Assembly: GCA_903912525.1 (NCBI GenBank)
Contig: CAIWHK010000069.1
Location: 1-55,917 of the forward strand
DNA length: 55,917 nucleotides
DNA from: an uncultured bacterium
GTDB taxonomy: Bacteria; Krumholzibacteriota; Krumholzibacteriia; LZORAL124-64-63
Direction: 5' to 3'
Shown here: piece by piece, positions 1 through 10,683 of the stretch
Numbering within the stretch: position 1 is the first letter of the stretch
Layout: every line of letters begins with the position of its first letter
Notes under the pieces: generated by a model
Told to the model about the DNA's origin: nothing
What the model saw: only the letters and a program-made list of their open reading frames with translations
The model's database searches: none
Program-made: the position numbers and the translations under genes

Positions 1-614
1 CACGACGTTGCCGGCGCCGGCGCCGCGTAGGGCGCGACCGGGGCCGGGCCGTAGGCGGTCGGCTGGTTCCAGGGCGACGGCGCCGGGCCCGGCAGCGGGC
101 CGGCCGGCGTGGCGTGCGACACCACGGAGTCGGCGATCTCGCCGAGGCGACGGTCGAGGTCCTCGAAGTCGGTCCGGTGTGCATCGACGAACTGGATCTG
201 CGCCTCGGCCAGGGAGCGGAAGCGCGCCAGGTAGGTCTCCTTCTCGCGGCGCAGGCCGATGAGCTCGCGACGCAACTCGTCGGTGCGCAGGCGGCACTCC
301 TCCATCACGCCGCGCGCCTTCTGCTCGGCTTCGCGGATGATGAGTTCGCCTTCGCGGGCCGAAGCCTCGCGCGACTCCTGCGTCAGGCGCTCGGCCGTCA
401 GCAGCGTGTCGCGCAGGTTCTTCTCGAGGTGATGGTACTCGCCCAGCTTGTCCTCGAGCTCGAGCGTGCGCTCACGGATCTGCTTGTTGTCCATGAGCAC
501 GGCTTCGTATTCGTCAGCCAGCGTGTTCAGGAAGGCGCGCACCTCGTCGCAGTCGAAGCCACGCATCGACCGGGCGAAGTCCTGCTTCCGCACGTCAAGG
601 GGGGTGATCCTCAT
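1..614 (-). CDS. divIVA: DivIVA-domain protein (C-terminus cut by window edge)
   Basis: About 204 residues are visible and the stop codon lies outside the window. The N-terminus (MRITPLDVRKQDF, then RGFDCDEVRAFL) matches the DivIVA/GpsB membrane-binding N-terminal module. A long charged coiled coil follows, roughly residues 25-155, and then a Pro/Ala-rich tail. DivIVA proteins bind curved membrane at poles and septa and act in division or growth. The gene is last in a minus-strand series ATPase-yggS-yggT-divIVA, which resembles the ylmE-ylmG-divIVA order beside the division genes in many bacteria. The ATG at 614 is the only start that keeps the conserved N-terminus. The family call is firm; the precise role is inferred. 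Confidence 0.85.
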   Translation of the reverse strand, partial: MRITPLDVRKQDFARSMRGFDCDEVRAFLNTLADEYEAVLMDNKQIRERTLELEDKLGEYHHLEKNLRDTLLTAERLTQESREASAREGELIIREAEQKARGVMEECRLRTDELRRELIGLRREKETYLARFRSLAEAQIQFVDAHRTDFEDLDRRLGEIADSVVSHATPAGPLPGPAPSPWNQPTAYGPAPVAPYAAPAPATS

Positions 615-701
615 GTTCGGTCCTCCGGCAGGGTACCGCCGGAAGCCTGGTGACCAGGGCCGGGCGTGTCGCAAACGACACCGCCGGGCGGCAGCAACTG
701 G

Positions 702-950
702 TCAGGCGCCGGCCTGCATGATCCATCTCATCAGGAGCTGTATCAAGAGCCATGCCAGCAGCGGCGAGAGGTCGAGGCCGGGGATCGGGATCAGCTTGCG
801 CAGGGGCGCCATGACCGGCTCGGTCAGCCGTATCACCCACAGCAGCAATTCGTTACGCGGATTGGGATTGACCCAGCTGAGGATCACCCGGACGGTGATG
901 ACCCAGGAGTAGACCCTCAGGACAGCCAGGGCAAGTCGGGCGAGGTCCAT
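702..950 (-). CDS. yggT: YggT family membrane protein
   Basis: 82 residues with two hydrophobic segments separated by the YggT signature (RVILSWVNPNP, then a second helix ending near LMRWIM). YggT/YlmG proteins are small inner-membrane proteins linked to division-site organisation and osmotic tolerance; their biochemistry is poorly defined. The ATG at 950 is chosen because GGAAGGA lies 5 bases upstream; a GTG at 965 would put that Shine-Dalgarno inside the gene. It sits 39 bp after yggS and 87 bp before divIVA on the same strand, the usual neighbourhood of this family. Confidence 0.88.
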   Translation of the reverse strand: MDLARLALAVLRVYSWVITVRVILSWVNPNPRNELLLWVIRLTEPVMAPLRKLIPIPGLDLSPLLAWLLIQLLMRWIMQAGA

Positions 951-989
951 GGCATTCCTTCCCACCGGCGCGCCGTCGGCCGCCGTTGG

Positions 990-1712
990 TCAATCGTCGT
1001 TCGGGTCGAAGATGGCCCCGCCGATGCGGACGATCGTGGCGCCTTCGAGGATGGCGGCCTCGAAGTCACCGCTCATCCCCATGCTCAGTTCCGGCAGGGG
1101 CAACCCCGTCCGCTCCCGTTCGCGCCCGGCCAACTCACGCAGGCCCGCGAAGGCGCGCCGGGCGGTCGCCTCGTCGTCGCCGTACGCGGCCATGCCCATC
1201 AGCCCGCGCAGGTCAATGCCCTGCAGGCCCGCGACCGCATCGACCAGTCGCGGCAGGTCGGCCGGCGCCACGCCGTGCTTCTGCTCCTGTCCGGTCAGGT
1301 TGACTTCCAGGAGGATCGCCTCGCGACGTCCCAAGCCCGCGGCGCGCTCGGACAGGATGCCGCCCAGTTCGGCCGAGTCGACCCCGTGAAGCAGCGCAAA
1401 GCGCCCGGCGGCACGGGCGGCCTTGTTGCGCTGCAGGTGCCCGATGAAATGCCACCGGAGGGTGGCGGGGTCCACGCCGACATCTGCGAGAAGGCCCGCC
1501 AGGTCGTCCCGGCGGGCCAGTGCTTCGCTGACGCGGTTTTCCCCGAGGTCCCGCTGACCGGCCGCGCAGGCCTCCACGATCAGGGGCAGCGGCACGTACT
1601 TGGTGACGGCCACAAGCCGCACTTCGTCCGCATCGCGTCCGGCGCGCGCGCAAGCCCGGGCGATCCGCTCACGAATCGCTTCGAGCCGACCGGCCACAGG
1701 CCGGGATTCCAT
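990..1712 (-). CDS. yggS: YggS family pyridoxal-phosphate homeostasis protein
   Basis: 240 residues, normal for the family. It has the alanine-racemase-like N-terminal barrel fold with the PLP lysine in AVTKYVPLP, then GENRVSEA, WHFIGHLQRNK and near the end LSMGMSGDFEAAI and RIGGAIF. All are hallmark YggS/PLPBP motifs. The protein binds PLP without known catalysis and balances B6 vitamers and amino/keto-acid pools in the cytoplasm. The start ATG at 1712 overlaps the stop of the preceding ATPase gene (TGATG), so translation is probably coupled. A longer frame upstream is only the antisense or out-of-frame extension into that gene. Confidence 0.93.
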   Translation of the reverse strand: MESRPVAGRLEAIRERIARACARAGRDADEVRLVAVTKYVPLPLIVEACAAGQRDLGENRVSEALARRDDLAGLLADVGVDPATLRWHFIGHLQRNKAARAAGRFALLHGVDSAELGGILSERAAGLGRREAILLEVNLTGQEQKHGVAPADLPRLVDAVAGLQGIDLRGLMGMAAYGDDEATARRAFAGLRELAGRERERTGLPLPELSMGMSGDFEAAILEGATIVRIGGAIFDPNDD

Positions 1713-2419
1713 CACTGCCAGCGCAGCAGCAGCGTCGTCGGGTCCAGTTCCATCCTGACCTGGGCCGGCTCGGTGCTGGCGTGCTCCTTGAGGACCTTCA
1801 GGCTGATGCGCCCGTTCTCCGTTGCCAGGTGCAGCACCACGGCCAGGTCCGCGTCGTAGCGGGCGATCTCCGTGGGGATACCGCGCGCATCCAGCTCCTG
1901 GGCCTCGCGATGCAGCAGGCCGCTGGTCCACACTTCGGCGTTCCACTGGCGCGCCAGCTTGCGGATGGCGTCCAGTTCCCACTGCTCGGTGCTCTCGAAC
2001 CGCGGCGTGCCGTCCATGATCACCATGTCCGGCGTGAACCCGGTGGTCTCGGCAAGGAACGTCGCCGAGTTCTCGAGCTTCTCGACGCTGAAGAGCTTGC
2101 GGTTGTAGACCAGGATGTGCCGGTTGCGCTCCATCTGCAGCTGGCGCTGCGGCACCTCGTCCATCGCCAGCGACTCGGCCATGGCGTGGAAGATCTGGTC
2201 GAAGAAATCGTTCACGTGCTCCACCGACTCCTTGGTGGAGATGTAGAGCACGCGCTTGCCCTGCAGCAGCTTGTCAACAGCCAGGCCGATCATGAAGCCG
2301 GTCTTGCCGCCGCCGTTGCGCGACAGCACAACGCCGATGTTGCCGGCACCGAGGCCGCCGCCGATGGCGCGGTCGAACACGCGGACCGGGCTGCGTTCGA
2401 TCATGGTCTTCTCGGGCAT
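1712..2419 (-). CDS. RecA/KaiC-like P-loop ATPase of unknown function
   Basis: About 235 residues. It resembles a single RecA/KaiC-type domain: a gene-start motif FDRAIGGGLGAGNIGVV, a Walker A-like loop SRNGGGKTG (Ser replaces the usual first Gly/Ala), then a strand GKRVLYISTKES and a Walker B-like strand DMVIMDG. The C-terminal part lacks partner domains. Three in-frame ATGs lie at 2425, 2422 and 2419, and a GTG at 2431; GTGAGG directly upstream best serves the ATG at 2419. It lies 59 bp after the EF-G gene and is coupled to yggS by a TGATG overlap. The substrate is unknown, but the linkage to yggS-yggT-divIVA suggests a role near cell-envelope or division functions, which is inference. Confidence 0.7.
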   Translation of the reverse strand: MPEKTMIERSPVRVFDRAIGGGLGAGNIGVVLSRNGGGKTGFMIGLAVDKLLQGKRVLYISTKESVEHVNDFFDQIFHAMAESLAMDEVPQRQLQMERNRHILVYNRKLFSVEKLENSATFLAETTGFTPDMVIMDGTPRFESTEQWELDAIRKLARQWNAEVWTSGLLHREAQELDARGIPTEIARYDADLAVVLHLATENGRISLKVLKEHASTEPAQVRMELDPTTLLLRWQ

Positions 2420-2478
2420 CATCATCCTCACTCGCTGACGGATGTGGCCGCGGCCATCGCCGACCGGCGGCCTGTGCT

Positions 2479-4566
<2,088 letters not shown>

Positions 4567-4719
4567 GCCTGTGCGTCCTTTGCGCGGCGGCTGCCTGCCG
4601 CCTGCCCCCCTGGTGGTCACTGGTGCGCCCGGCCGTCCGACTGTGGACCGGCCCTGGCACCCAAAAAAACACGTCCGCGCTGGCCGGGATGCAGGTCAGG
4701 CAGACGTGGCTCGCGCGGG

Positions 4720-4748
4720 AAAGTAGCTCCCGGCGGCCCGAAACGCAA
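4720..4748 (-). promoter_or_regulatory. Candidate sigma-70 promoter for EF-G
   Basis: On the minus strand TTGCGT (4743-4748) and TACTTT (4720-4725) are separated by exactly 17 bp. The implied transcript would start near 4713, giving a leader of roughly 145 nt before the EF-G ATG. The 229-bp gap 4567-4795 holds no other gene. The match is moderate and unproven. Confidence 0.4.
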
Positions 4749-4795
4749 ATCCGCCCGATCCCATCCACCTTTTCGGGCCCGCCCCCGGGCCGGCC

Positions 4796-7399
4796 CTACT
4801 TGCCCTTGCCCCCCCGCAGGCCCTTGAGGATCGACTTGACCCCCGCGTCGAGGCCCGACTTCGTCGTATCGGCCCCGGCGGCCGCGGTGTCGGCCGGTTG
4901 GCCGGTCAGCCGTCCCAGCACCTTGGCCGCCGCGCCTGTAACCTGTTCGGTGACTTTATCCTGCACCTGCGACTTGACCTGTTCCACCTGCTGTCCGGCC
5001 CGGGCCCGGACCCGGCCCTTGGCGGCGTCGGCCATGCCGGCGGTGTCCAATTGCACCAGGGGATCGTCCCAGCGGCCGGTCATCCCGACCGGGACGACCA
5101 GCGGCGCGCCCGAGCCGTCGAACAGGGCCGCGGCGACCACCGTGGGCAGCTTGGCCCGCAGCCCCTCGGCCAGGTTCTGCGGCACGGTCAGCTCGACCCC
5201 GAGGGCGACATCGCCGGCCAGCGACTGCCAGCCGCCCGCCTTCACGCCGATGCCGGCGGCGATCAACTTGAGGCCGTCGACATGCAGCTTGCCGTCCTCG
5301 ATACGGAACGGCTGCAGCCACTCGGTCACCGCGACCGATTCCAGTTCGGGGCGGGCCAGCAGCGTGGCCAGCTTCTTCTGCAGCGGGGACCCGGCCAGGC
5401 GCGCCTGGCGGATCTCGATCTGTCCGTTGGTCGAAAGCGTGGGCAGGTCCAGGCCGAAGGTGTCGTCGAGCGCGCCCTTGAGCGTGGCCTGGCCGTCGAC
5501 GAAGCCCGTCACCAGGCCGCCCAGGCGGGCGAACCTGCTCATCGCCACGGCGCGGCGGCTCAGCTCGGCCGCCTGCACGCCGGCCAGCGTCACCTTCAGG
5601 TCCATCTTCCCGTGGTCGGGATCGCTCAGGTCGATGATGCCGTCCATGTCGACCTTGCCGCCGTAGAGGGCGCCGCGCACGCCCTTGAGGTCGAGGCGGC
5701 CGCGGTCCAGGCGCACGGCGCCCGTGACGTCCTGCAGTTCCTGTCCGCGCGTCAGCACACGCTTGAACACGACGTCGGCGTTGCCGGTGATGAGCGCCAG
5801 GCGCGCGAGGCCCTGGTTCTTCGACGCGGCTTCCTTCTTCGCCCCGGGCGGCGCCGCGTACTGGTCGGCGTCGATGAGGCGGCCCTCCACGCGCGCGGCG
5901 AGCACGGCCGGCGGCGCTACCTTGGCCTCGGGGACCAGCGCCAGGAAGTTGTCGACGGTGCCGAAGACGGTCAGGTCGGTGGTGCCCTGCTTGTACACCA
6001 CGCCGTCGGCCTGCATCTGCTGCCCGTGCAGCCGGAACGGGCCGTCGATGCGGTCGATGGCCGGGACCAGGTCCGGGCCCGACATGCGCACGTCGGTCAG
6101 GCGCCCGGCGCCCTCGAGCGCCAGCGACGACGGCGGGTTGACCGGGCCGGTGATGGTGACGGCGCCGGTGAAGCGGCCGGTCACCTGCGGCGGGGCCGGC
6201 TGGTTCGGAACAGGCGGCTGCAGGGCCATCGCCTCGGCCAGGTCGACGTCGGCGTCGATCTTCAGCGCGACCTCGGGCGTCGTCAGCAGGCGAGACATGG
6301 TGCCGGAGACGGCCAGCCGGCTGCGCGGCGTGGCGGCGGCGAAGCGCGCCAGTTCCACGACCTCGTCGTGCGCGCGCAGGTGCAGTTCGATGCCCGACAG
6401 AGGGGTCGGCAGCGACGGCGCCGACACGCGGCCATCGGCCAGGTCGAAGGTCACGTCGTAGGCGAACGGCAACGGTTGCCCGACGGCGGCCGGCGGGGCC
6501 ATGCGGCCCTTGATGGTGCCGGCCAGCGCGACGGTGCCTGACGACTGCACGCCGGCCAGCTGCGGCACCAGGAACGGCGGCAGGAACCCGAGCAGCGAGG
6601 CGACCTGCACCGGACCGCCCTTGAAGGCGAGGTCGGCGAGCGGATCGCCGGTCGCGGGCAGGTCGACCGTGCCGCTGAGCGTTACCGGCAGGTCGCCGAG
6701 GGACAGTGTCGAGGATCGTACCGAAAGGCGGCGCGCAGACGCCTGCCAGGCCAGGTCTTTCTCGAGCCGGACCTTCAGTCCCTCCCCCAGCGTGCCCTGC
6801 GGCGTGTGGAAGCGCAGGGTGTCGAGCGTGGTGGTGCCGGACAGGGCCACGTCGCCGCCGGGGGCCAGCGTCGCCGACAGCTGCTCACCGAGGCCGCCGA
6901 TTTCCAGCAGGGGAACGCCGTCAGCCCGCAGCACGCGGGCTGCGCCGTCGATGATCGTCAGGCTGCGGATGTTCACGAGCATCGGGACGGCTGCCCGGCC
7001 GTTCGCCGGAGGCAGGGTCGCCGTGGGCGCAGCCGGATCGGGCACCTGCAGGACCACGCGCGGCGCGACCACCGTCAGGCTGGTCACTTCCACCTGTCGC
7101 CGCAGCAACGGACCGAACGCCAGCGACAACGCCAGGCGGTCGGCCGACAACGACACCAGCGGGCCGGCGCCGCCCGAACCGACCTTCACGTCGCGCAACT
7201 CGGCCCGCGGGGAAGGGAACAGCGACGACGACACCGACCCCACCGCGACGGGCCGGCCCAGCGCCTGGCTGAGCTGGCGCACCATGAGGTCGCGCACCAG
7301 GTTGCCGGGCGACAGCATCACCACAGCCACGGCCACGACGGCGACCGCCGCCAGCGGCAGCAGGACGCGCTTGCGGAGAAACAGGGATCGACGACTCAT
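4796..7399 (-). CDS. AsmA family protein
   Basis: 867 residues. One N-terminal membrane segment (about residues 10-30) is followed by a very long periplasmic repeat-rich region. AsmA features are visible: an N-terminal module around GRPVAVGSVSSSLFPSPRAELRDV, and a C-terminal AsmA_2-like region with KGVRGALYGGKVDMDG and GLDLPTLSTNGQIEI. AsmA/TamB-type proteins form hydrophobic grooves that move phospholipids or other lipids between inner and outer membranes. It is the last gene of a five-gene run after an oxoamine synthase, ACP and AcpS, 45 bp from its neighbour, so a role in handling a lipid product is possible but inferred. The ATG at 7399 directly precedes the basic n-region; an upstream in-frame start is less likely. 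Confidence 0.85.
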   Translation of the reverse strand: MSRRSLFLRKRVLLPLAAVAVVAVAVVMLSPGNLVRDLMVRQLSQALGRPVAVGSVSSSLFPSPRAELRDVKVGSGGAGPLVSLSADRLALSLAFGPLLRRQVEVTSLTVVAPRVVLQVPDPAAPTATLPPANGRAAVPMLVNIRSLTIIDGAARVLRADGVPLLEIGGLGEQLSATLAPGGDVALSGTTTLDTLRFHTPQGTLGEGLKVRLEKDLAWQASARRLSVRSSTLSLGDLPVTLSGTVDLPATGDPLADLAFKGGPVQVASLLGFLPPFLVPQLAGVQSSGTVALAGTIKGRMAPPAAVGQPLPFAYDVTFDLADGRVSAPSLPTPLSGIELHLRAHDEVVELARFAAATPRSRLAVSGTMSRLLTTPEVALKIDADVDLAEAMALQPPVPNQPAPPQVTGRFTGAVTITGPVNPPSSLALEGAGRLTDVRMSGPDLVPAIDRIDGPFRLHGQQMQADGVVYKQGTTDLTVFGTVDNFLALVPEAKVAPPAVLAARVEGRLIDADQYAAPPGAKKEAASKNQGLARLALITGNADVVFKRVLTRGQELQDVTGAVRLDRGRLDLKGVRGALYGGKVDMDGIIDLSDPDHGKMDLKVTLAGVQAAELSRRAVAMSRFARLGGLVTGFVDGQATLKGALDDTFGLDLPTLSTNGQIEIRQARLAGSPLQKKLATLLARPELESVAVTEWLQPFRIEDGKLHVDGLKLIAAGIGVKAGGWQSLAGDVALGVELTVPQNLAEGLRAKLPTVVAAALFDGSGAPLVVPVGMTGRWDDPLVQLDTAGMADAAKGRVRARAGQQVEQVKSQVQDKVTEQVTGAAAKVLGRLTGQPADTAAAGADTTKSGLDAGVKSILKGLRGGKGK

Positions 7400-7444
7400 C
7401 TGCCACCCCACGACTGCCGCGCCCGGCGCTCTCCGCACCGCGGC

Positions 7445-8692
7445 CTACAGCCCGTACATGTCCTTGATCTCATCCTTGTTCTTGCCGAGGATCCCGTATT
7501 TGCGCCCCACCGTTTCGAAGGCCGCCAACCCCCGTTCAAGGTGATCCATCTCGTGCGCGGCCGACAACTGGGTGCGGATCCGGGCCTGCCCCTTGGCCAC
7601 CACTGGGAAGAAGAACCCGACCGCGTAGATGCCTTCCCCGTACAGGTCACGCGCCACGTCCTGGGCCAGCTTGGCATTGTAGAGCATCACCGGGACGATC
7701 GGGCTGTCGCCTTCCTTGATGTCGAGGCCGATCCGCGTCAGGCCCTCGCGCCAGAAGCGCGTGTTCGCCTCGAGCTTGTCCCGTCGCTCGGTGGAGGCCT
7801 GGACGAGGTCCATCACCTTCAGGGCGCCCGACACGATCACCGGCGCCACCGTGTTGGAGAACAGGTACGGGCGCGCGCGCTGCCGGCACAATTCGACGAT
7901 CTCGCGGCGGCCGCTGACGCAGCCGCCGGAAGCGCCGCCCAGCGCCTTGCCGAGCGTCGTCGTGATGATGTCGATCCGACCCAGGACCCCGCAGTGCTCG
8001 TGCGTGCCGCGGCCGGTCCGGCCGATGAAGCCGGAAGCATGCGACTCGTCCACGAACACCATCGCGTTGTACTTCTCGGCCAGGTCGACGATGCCGGCGA
8101 GCGGCGCCAGGTCGCCGTCCATCGAGAACACGCCATCGGTGATGATCAGCCGGTACCGCTTGTCCTGGTGCTCCTGCAGCTTCTCCTCCAGGTGGGCGAG
8201 GCTGCCGTGCTTGTAGGTGTCACGCGCCGCGGAGCACAGCCGCATGCCGTCGACGATCGAGGCGTGCACGAGCCGGTCGGCGATCATCACGTCCTGCTCG
8301 TTCAGGATGGCCTCGAAGACGCCGGCATTCGCGTCGAGGCACGACGGGAACAGCAACGTGTCTTCCGTGCCCAGGAACGCCGTCAGGCGCTCCTCGAGTT
8401 CGCGGTGGATGTCCTGCGTGCCGCAGATGAAGCGCACGGACGACATGCCGTAGCCGCGCCGATCCAGTCCGGCCCGGGCAGCCGCCACCACTTCCGGGTG
8501 GTTCGAAAGCCCCAGGTAGTTGTTGGCGCAGAAGTTGATGACGGTTCGCCCTGCCGCGCCGGCAGGATATTCCACCTCGATGTTCGCCGCATGCGGGCTG
8601 CGGATATACCGCTCCTCCTTGAAGAGGCCCGCCTCGCGGATCGCCTCCAGGTCGCGCCCGTAGCTCGCCCGTGCCTCATCGGAATACGCCAT
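7445..8692 (-). CDS. Alpha-oxoamine synthase, glycine C-acetyltransferase-like (paralogue 2)
   Basis: 415 residues of fold-type I PLP enzyme. KBL-type marks include NFCANNYLGLSNHPEVV, VRFICGTQDIHREL, DGVFSMDGDLAPL, VDESHASGF and the PLP lysine in TTTLGKALGG. KBL condenses glycine with acetyl-CoA to 2-amino-3-oxobutyrate. A second KBL-like gene lies three genes upstream. The one discussed here starts only 18 bp after an acyl carrier protein gene, which hints at an acyl-ACP donor as in some serine palmitoyltransferase systems. By sequence alone the donor cannot be told. ATG at 8692 has GGGGGA upstream; a TTG two codons earlier is rejected. Confidence 0.85.
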   Translation of the reverse strand: MAYSDEARASYGRDLEAIREAGLFKEERYIRSPHAANIEVEYPAGAAGRTVINFCANNYLGLSNHPEVVAAARAGLDRRGYGMSSVRFICGTQDIHRELEERLTAFLGTEDTLLFPSCLDANAGVFEAILNEQDVMIADRLVHASIVDGMRLCSAARDTYKHGSLAHLEEKLQEHQDKRYRLIITDGVFSMDGDLAPLAGIVDLAEKYNAMVFVDESHASGFIGRTGRGTHEHCGVLGRIDIITTTLGKALGGASGGCVSGRREIVELCRQRARPYLFSNTVAPVIVSGALKVMDLVQASTERRDKLEANTRFWREGLTRIGLDIKEGDSPIVPVMLYNAKLAQDVARDLYGEGIYAVGFFFPVVAKGQARIRTQLSAAHEMDHLERGLAAFETVGRKYGILGKNKDEIKDMYGL

Positions 8693-8710
8693 GACCAATC
8701 CCCCGCGGGC

Positions 8711-8965
8711 TTACTTGCCCTGTTGCAGCCGCTGAACGAGCGCCGCGATTCTGGTGACGCTGTCGAACGCCTCGGGACTCGCGTCCCGGTCCGGGATGCT
8801 GATGGCGTATTTCTTCTCCAGGAACCGCTTGAGCGAGACCATCGAGAACGAATCGACGATCCCGCCGCTGATCAGCTGCGTGTCGGCCGTGATCGTTTCG
8901 TCCCCGTCCTCGTCCAGGTACTCGTGCACGACATAGTCGAGGATCGCCTTCTTCAACTCGTCCAT
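8711..8965 (-). CDS. Acyl carrier protein
   Basis: 84 residues, a normal ACP length, acidic, with the phosphopantetheine attachment site in GGIVDSFSMVSL (Ser39). DSF replaces the DSL of fatty-acid-synthase ACPs, which together with the setting suggests a dedicated carrier rather than the housekeeping AcpP. It lies 46 bp after acpS, the enzyme that would activate it, and 18 bp before an oxoamine synthase, the enzyme that could use its acyl load. Start ATG at 8965; longer upstream readings run into the acpS gene's tail. Confidence 0.88.
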   Translation of the reverse strand: MDELKKAILDYVVHEYLDEDGDETITADTQLISGGIVDSFSMVSLKRFLEKKYAISIPDRDASPEAFDSVTRIAALVQRLQQGK

Positions 8966-9011
8966 TGCGGACCTCCCGATCCGGTTGAATGGCCCGGCAC
9001 CGCGCCGGAAT

Positions 9012-9413
9012 TCAGGGCAGCGAGGCGCTGTCGCCGCCCCCCTCAAGGATGACACTGGCCACGGCCATGCTCTCGACGTGCGTCAGGGAAACCCAGACGC
9101 GCGACACGCCGAGCCCGGCCGCGACGTCTGCCGCGCGCCCGCGGAGCCGCACCTCCGGCTGGCCGCCCGGGGCGTTCACGATCTCGATGTCCAGCCAGAA
9201 CGAGCCGGTCGCCGGCGAAGCCGACAGCGCCTTGACGACAGCTTCCTTCGCCGCGTACCTCGCGGCCAGGTGGAGCGCCGGAGAACGCTTGCTGCTGCAA
9301 TAGGCCACCTCGGCCGGGGTGAACACCGAGGCCATGAGACCGGGGTCCGGGCTTGCCAGCCATTCCTGCAGGCGCGCCGCGTCGCAGATGTCGATGCCCG
9401 TTCCCAGGATCAA
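9012..9413 (-). CDS. acpS: Holo-[acyl-carrier-protein] synthase
   Basis: 133 residues. AcpS motifs are present: GTGIDICD at residues 4-11 (Mg-binding Asp), FTPAEVAYC, and AARYAAKEAVVKAL with the catalytic Glu/Lys. The enzyme transfers 4'-phosphopantetheine from CoA to the conserved serine of ACP. It lies 31 bp after the first KBL-like gene and 46 bp before the ACP gene. AcpS is often found beside pdxJ or alr; linkage with its own carrier and an oxoamine synthase is notable. Confidence 0.92.
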   Translation of the reverse strand: MILGTGIDICDAARLQEWLASPDPGLMASVFTPAEVAYCSSKRSPALHLAARYAAKEAVVKALSASPATGSFWLDIEIVNAPGGQPEVRLRGRAADVAAGLGVSRVWVSLTHVESMAVASVILEGGGDSASLP

Positions 9414-9444
9414 AGCTGCGCTCCCCTCGGCGCGAACGCCGGGC

Positions 9445-10662
9445 CTAGCCGTGCTGAACGACGCCGCCGATCACGCCGTGTCGGCGACCGACCCGCGCAA
9501 AGGCCTCCAGGCACTGGGTAACGTGCGCCTCGGTGTGGGCCGCCGACGCCTGCAGGCGGATGCGGGCCTTCCCCTTCGGCACGACGGGGAATCCGAACCC
9601 GACGCAATAGATGCCCTCGCCCAGCAGGTCGCTCGCGATCGCCTGCGACAGCCGCGCATCGTCCTCGTGGCCGCGGAAATGCACCGGGATGATGGCGTGT
9701 TCGCCCTCGTCGACGTCGAAACCGAGCTCGCGCAGGCCCGCGCGCAGGCGAGCCTGGTTGCGGGCCAGCCGACGCAAAGGTTCGGGATCCTCGCGCAGGA
9801 TGCGCAGGACCTCGAGCGCCGCGCCGCAGATCATCATCGGCAGCGAATTGCTGAACAGGTACGGGCGGCTCTTCTGGCGCAGCCAATCGATGATCTCGCG
9901 CCGGCCGCTGGTGCAGCCGCCGAGCGCGCCGCCGAGCGCCTTGCCCAGCGTCGTCGTGACGACATCCACGCGACCGATGCAGTCGAAGCGTTCGCACGTG
10001 CCGCGGCCGGTGGCCCCCACGAAGCCCGTGGCGTGGCTGTCGTCGACCATCACCAGGGCGCCGTACTTGTCGGCGAGGTCACAGATCTCGGGCAGCTTCA
10101 CCAGGTCGCCGTCCATCGAGAACACGCCGTCGGTCACGATCATCCGGAACGGCGACGCCTGCGAGGCCTTCAGCTGCTCCTCGAGGCTATTCATGTCGGC
10201 GTGCTGGTAGATCAGGCGCTGCGCCTTGGCCAGCCGGACGCCGTCGATGATCGAGGCGTGGTTCAGCTGGTCGGTGATGATCGTGCTGTCCTTGTCCAGC
10301 AGCGGCTCGAAGATGCCGCCGTTGGCGTCGAAGCACGCCGCGTACAGGATGGTATCCTCGGTGCCGAGGAACTCGCTCAACTCGCGTTCGAGCTGCTTGT
10401 GCAGCGACGTGGTGCCGCAGATGAAGCGCACCGAGCTGAGCCCGTAGCCCCACTCGCTGAGCGTGCGCCGGGCCGCCTCGGTCACCCGCGGGTCCGAGGC
10501 CAGGCCCAGGTAGTTGTTCGCGCAGAAGTTCAGGACCTTGCGGCCGCCGACGGTCACCTCGGCGCCCTGCGGCCCTTCCAGCACCCGTTCTTCCTTGTAG
10601 AGGCCCTGCGCGCGCAGCGCGTCCAGCTCGCCCCGCAGGACCTCTCCCAGCTTCCCGTACAT
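9445..10662 (-). CDS. kbl: Glycine C-acetyltransferase (2-amino-3-ketobutyrate CoA ligase), paralogue 1
   Basis: 405 residues, the usual length of Kbl. Signature stretches are LNFCANNYLGLASDP, SVRFICGTTSLHKQL, DGVFSMDGDLVKL, VDDSHATGFVG and the PLP-binding lysine in TTTLGKALGG. Kbl makes 2-amino-3-oxobutyrate from glycine and acetyl-CoA, or acts in threonine breakdown with Tdh; no tdh is present in the window. It begins 21 bp after the aldolase gene and is followed by acpS. Of the two paralogues this is the better match for a classical Kbl, but substrate specificity was not testable here. Confidence 0.88.
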   Translation of the reverse strand: MYGKLGEVLRGELDALRAQGLYKEERVLEGPQGAEVTVGGRKVLNFCANNYLGLASDPRVTEAARRTLSEWGYGLSSVRFICGTTSLHKQLERELSEFLGTEDTILYAACFDANGGIFEPLLDKDSTIITDQLNHASIIDGVRLAKAQRLIYQHADMNSLEEQLKASQASPFRMIVTDGVFSMDGDLVKLPEICDLADKYGALVMVDDSHATGFVGATGRGTCERFDCIGRVDVVTTTLGKALGGALGGCTSGRREIIDWLRQKSRPYLFSNSLPMMICGAALEVLRILREDPEPLRRLARNQARLRAGLRELGFDVDEGEHAIIPVHFRGHEDDARLSQAIASDLLGEGIYCVGFGFPVVPKGKARIRLQASAAHTEAHVTQCLEAFARVGRRHGVIGGVVQHG

Positions 10663-10683
10663 CCCGTCCCCTTTGCAAAGCGG

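Noticed and set aside
4771-4795. Terminator after AsmA
   Set aside because: GC-rich palindromes are present but no U-tract, and the region is simply GC-rich; not strong enough to call.
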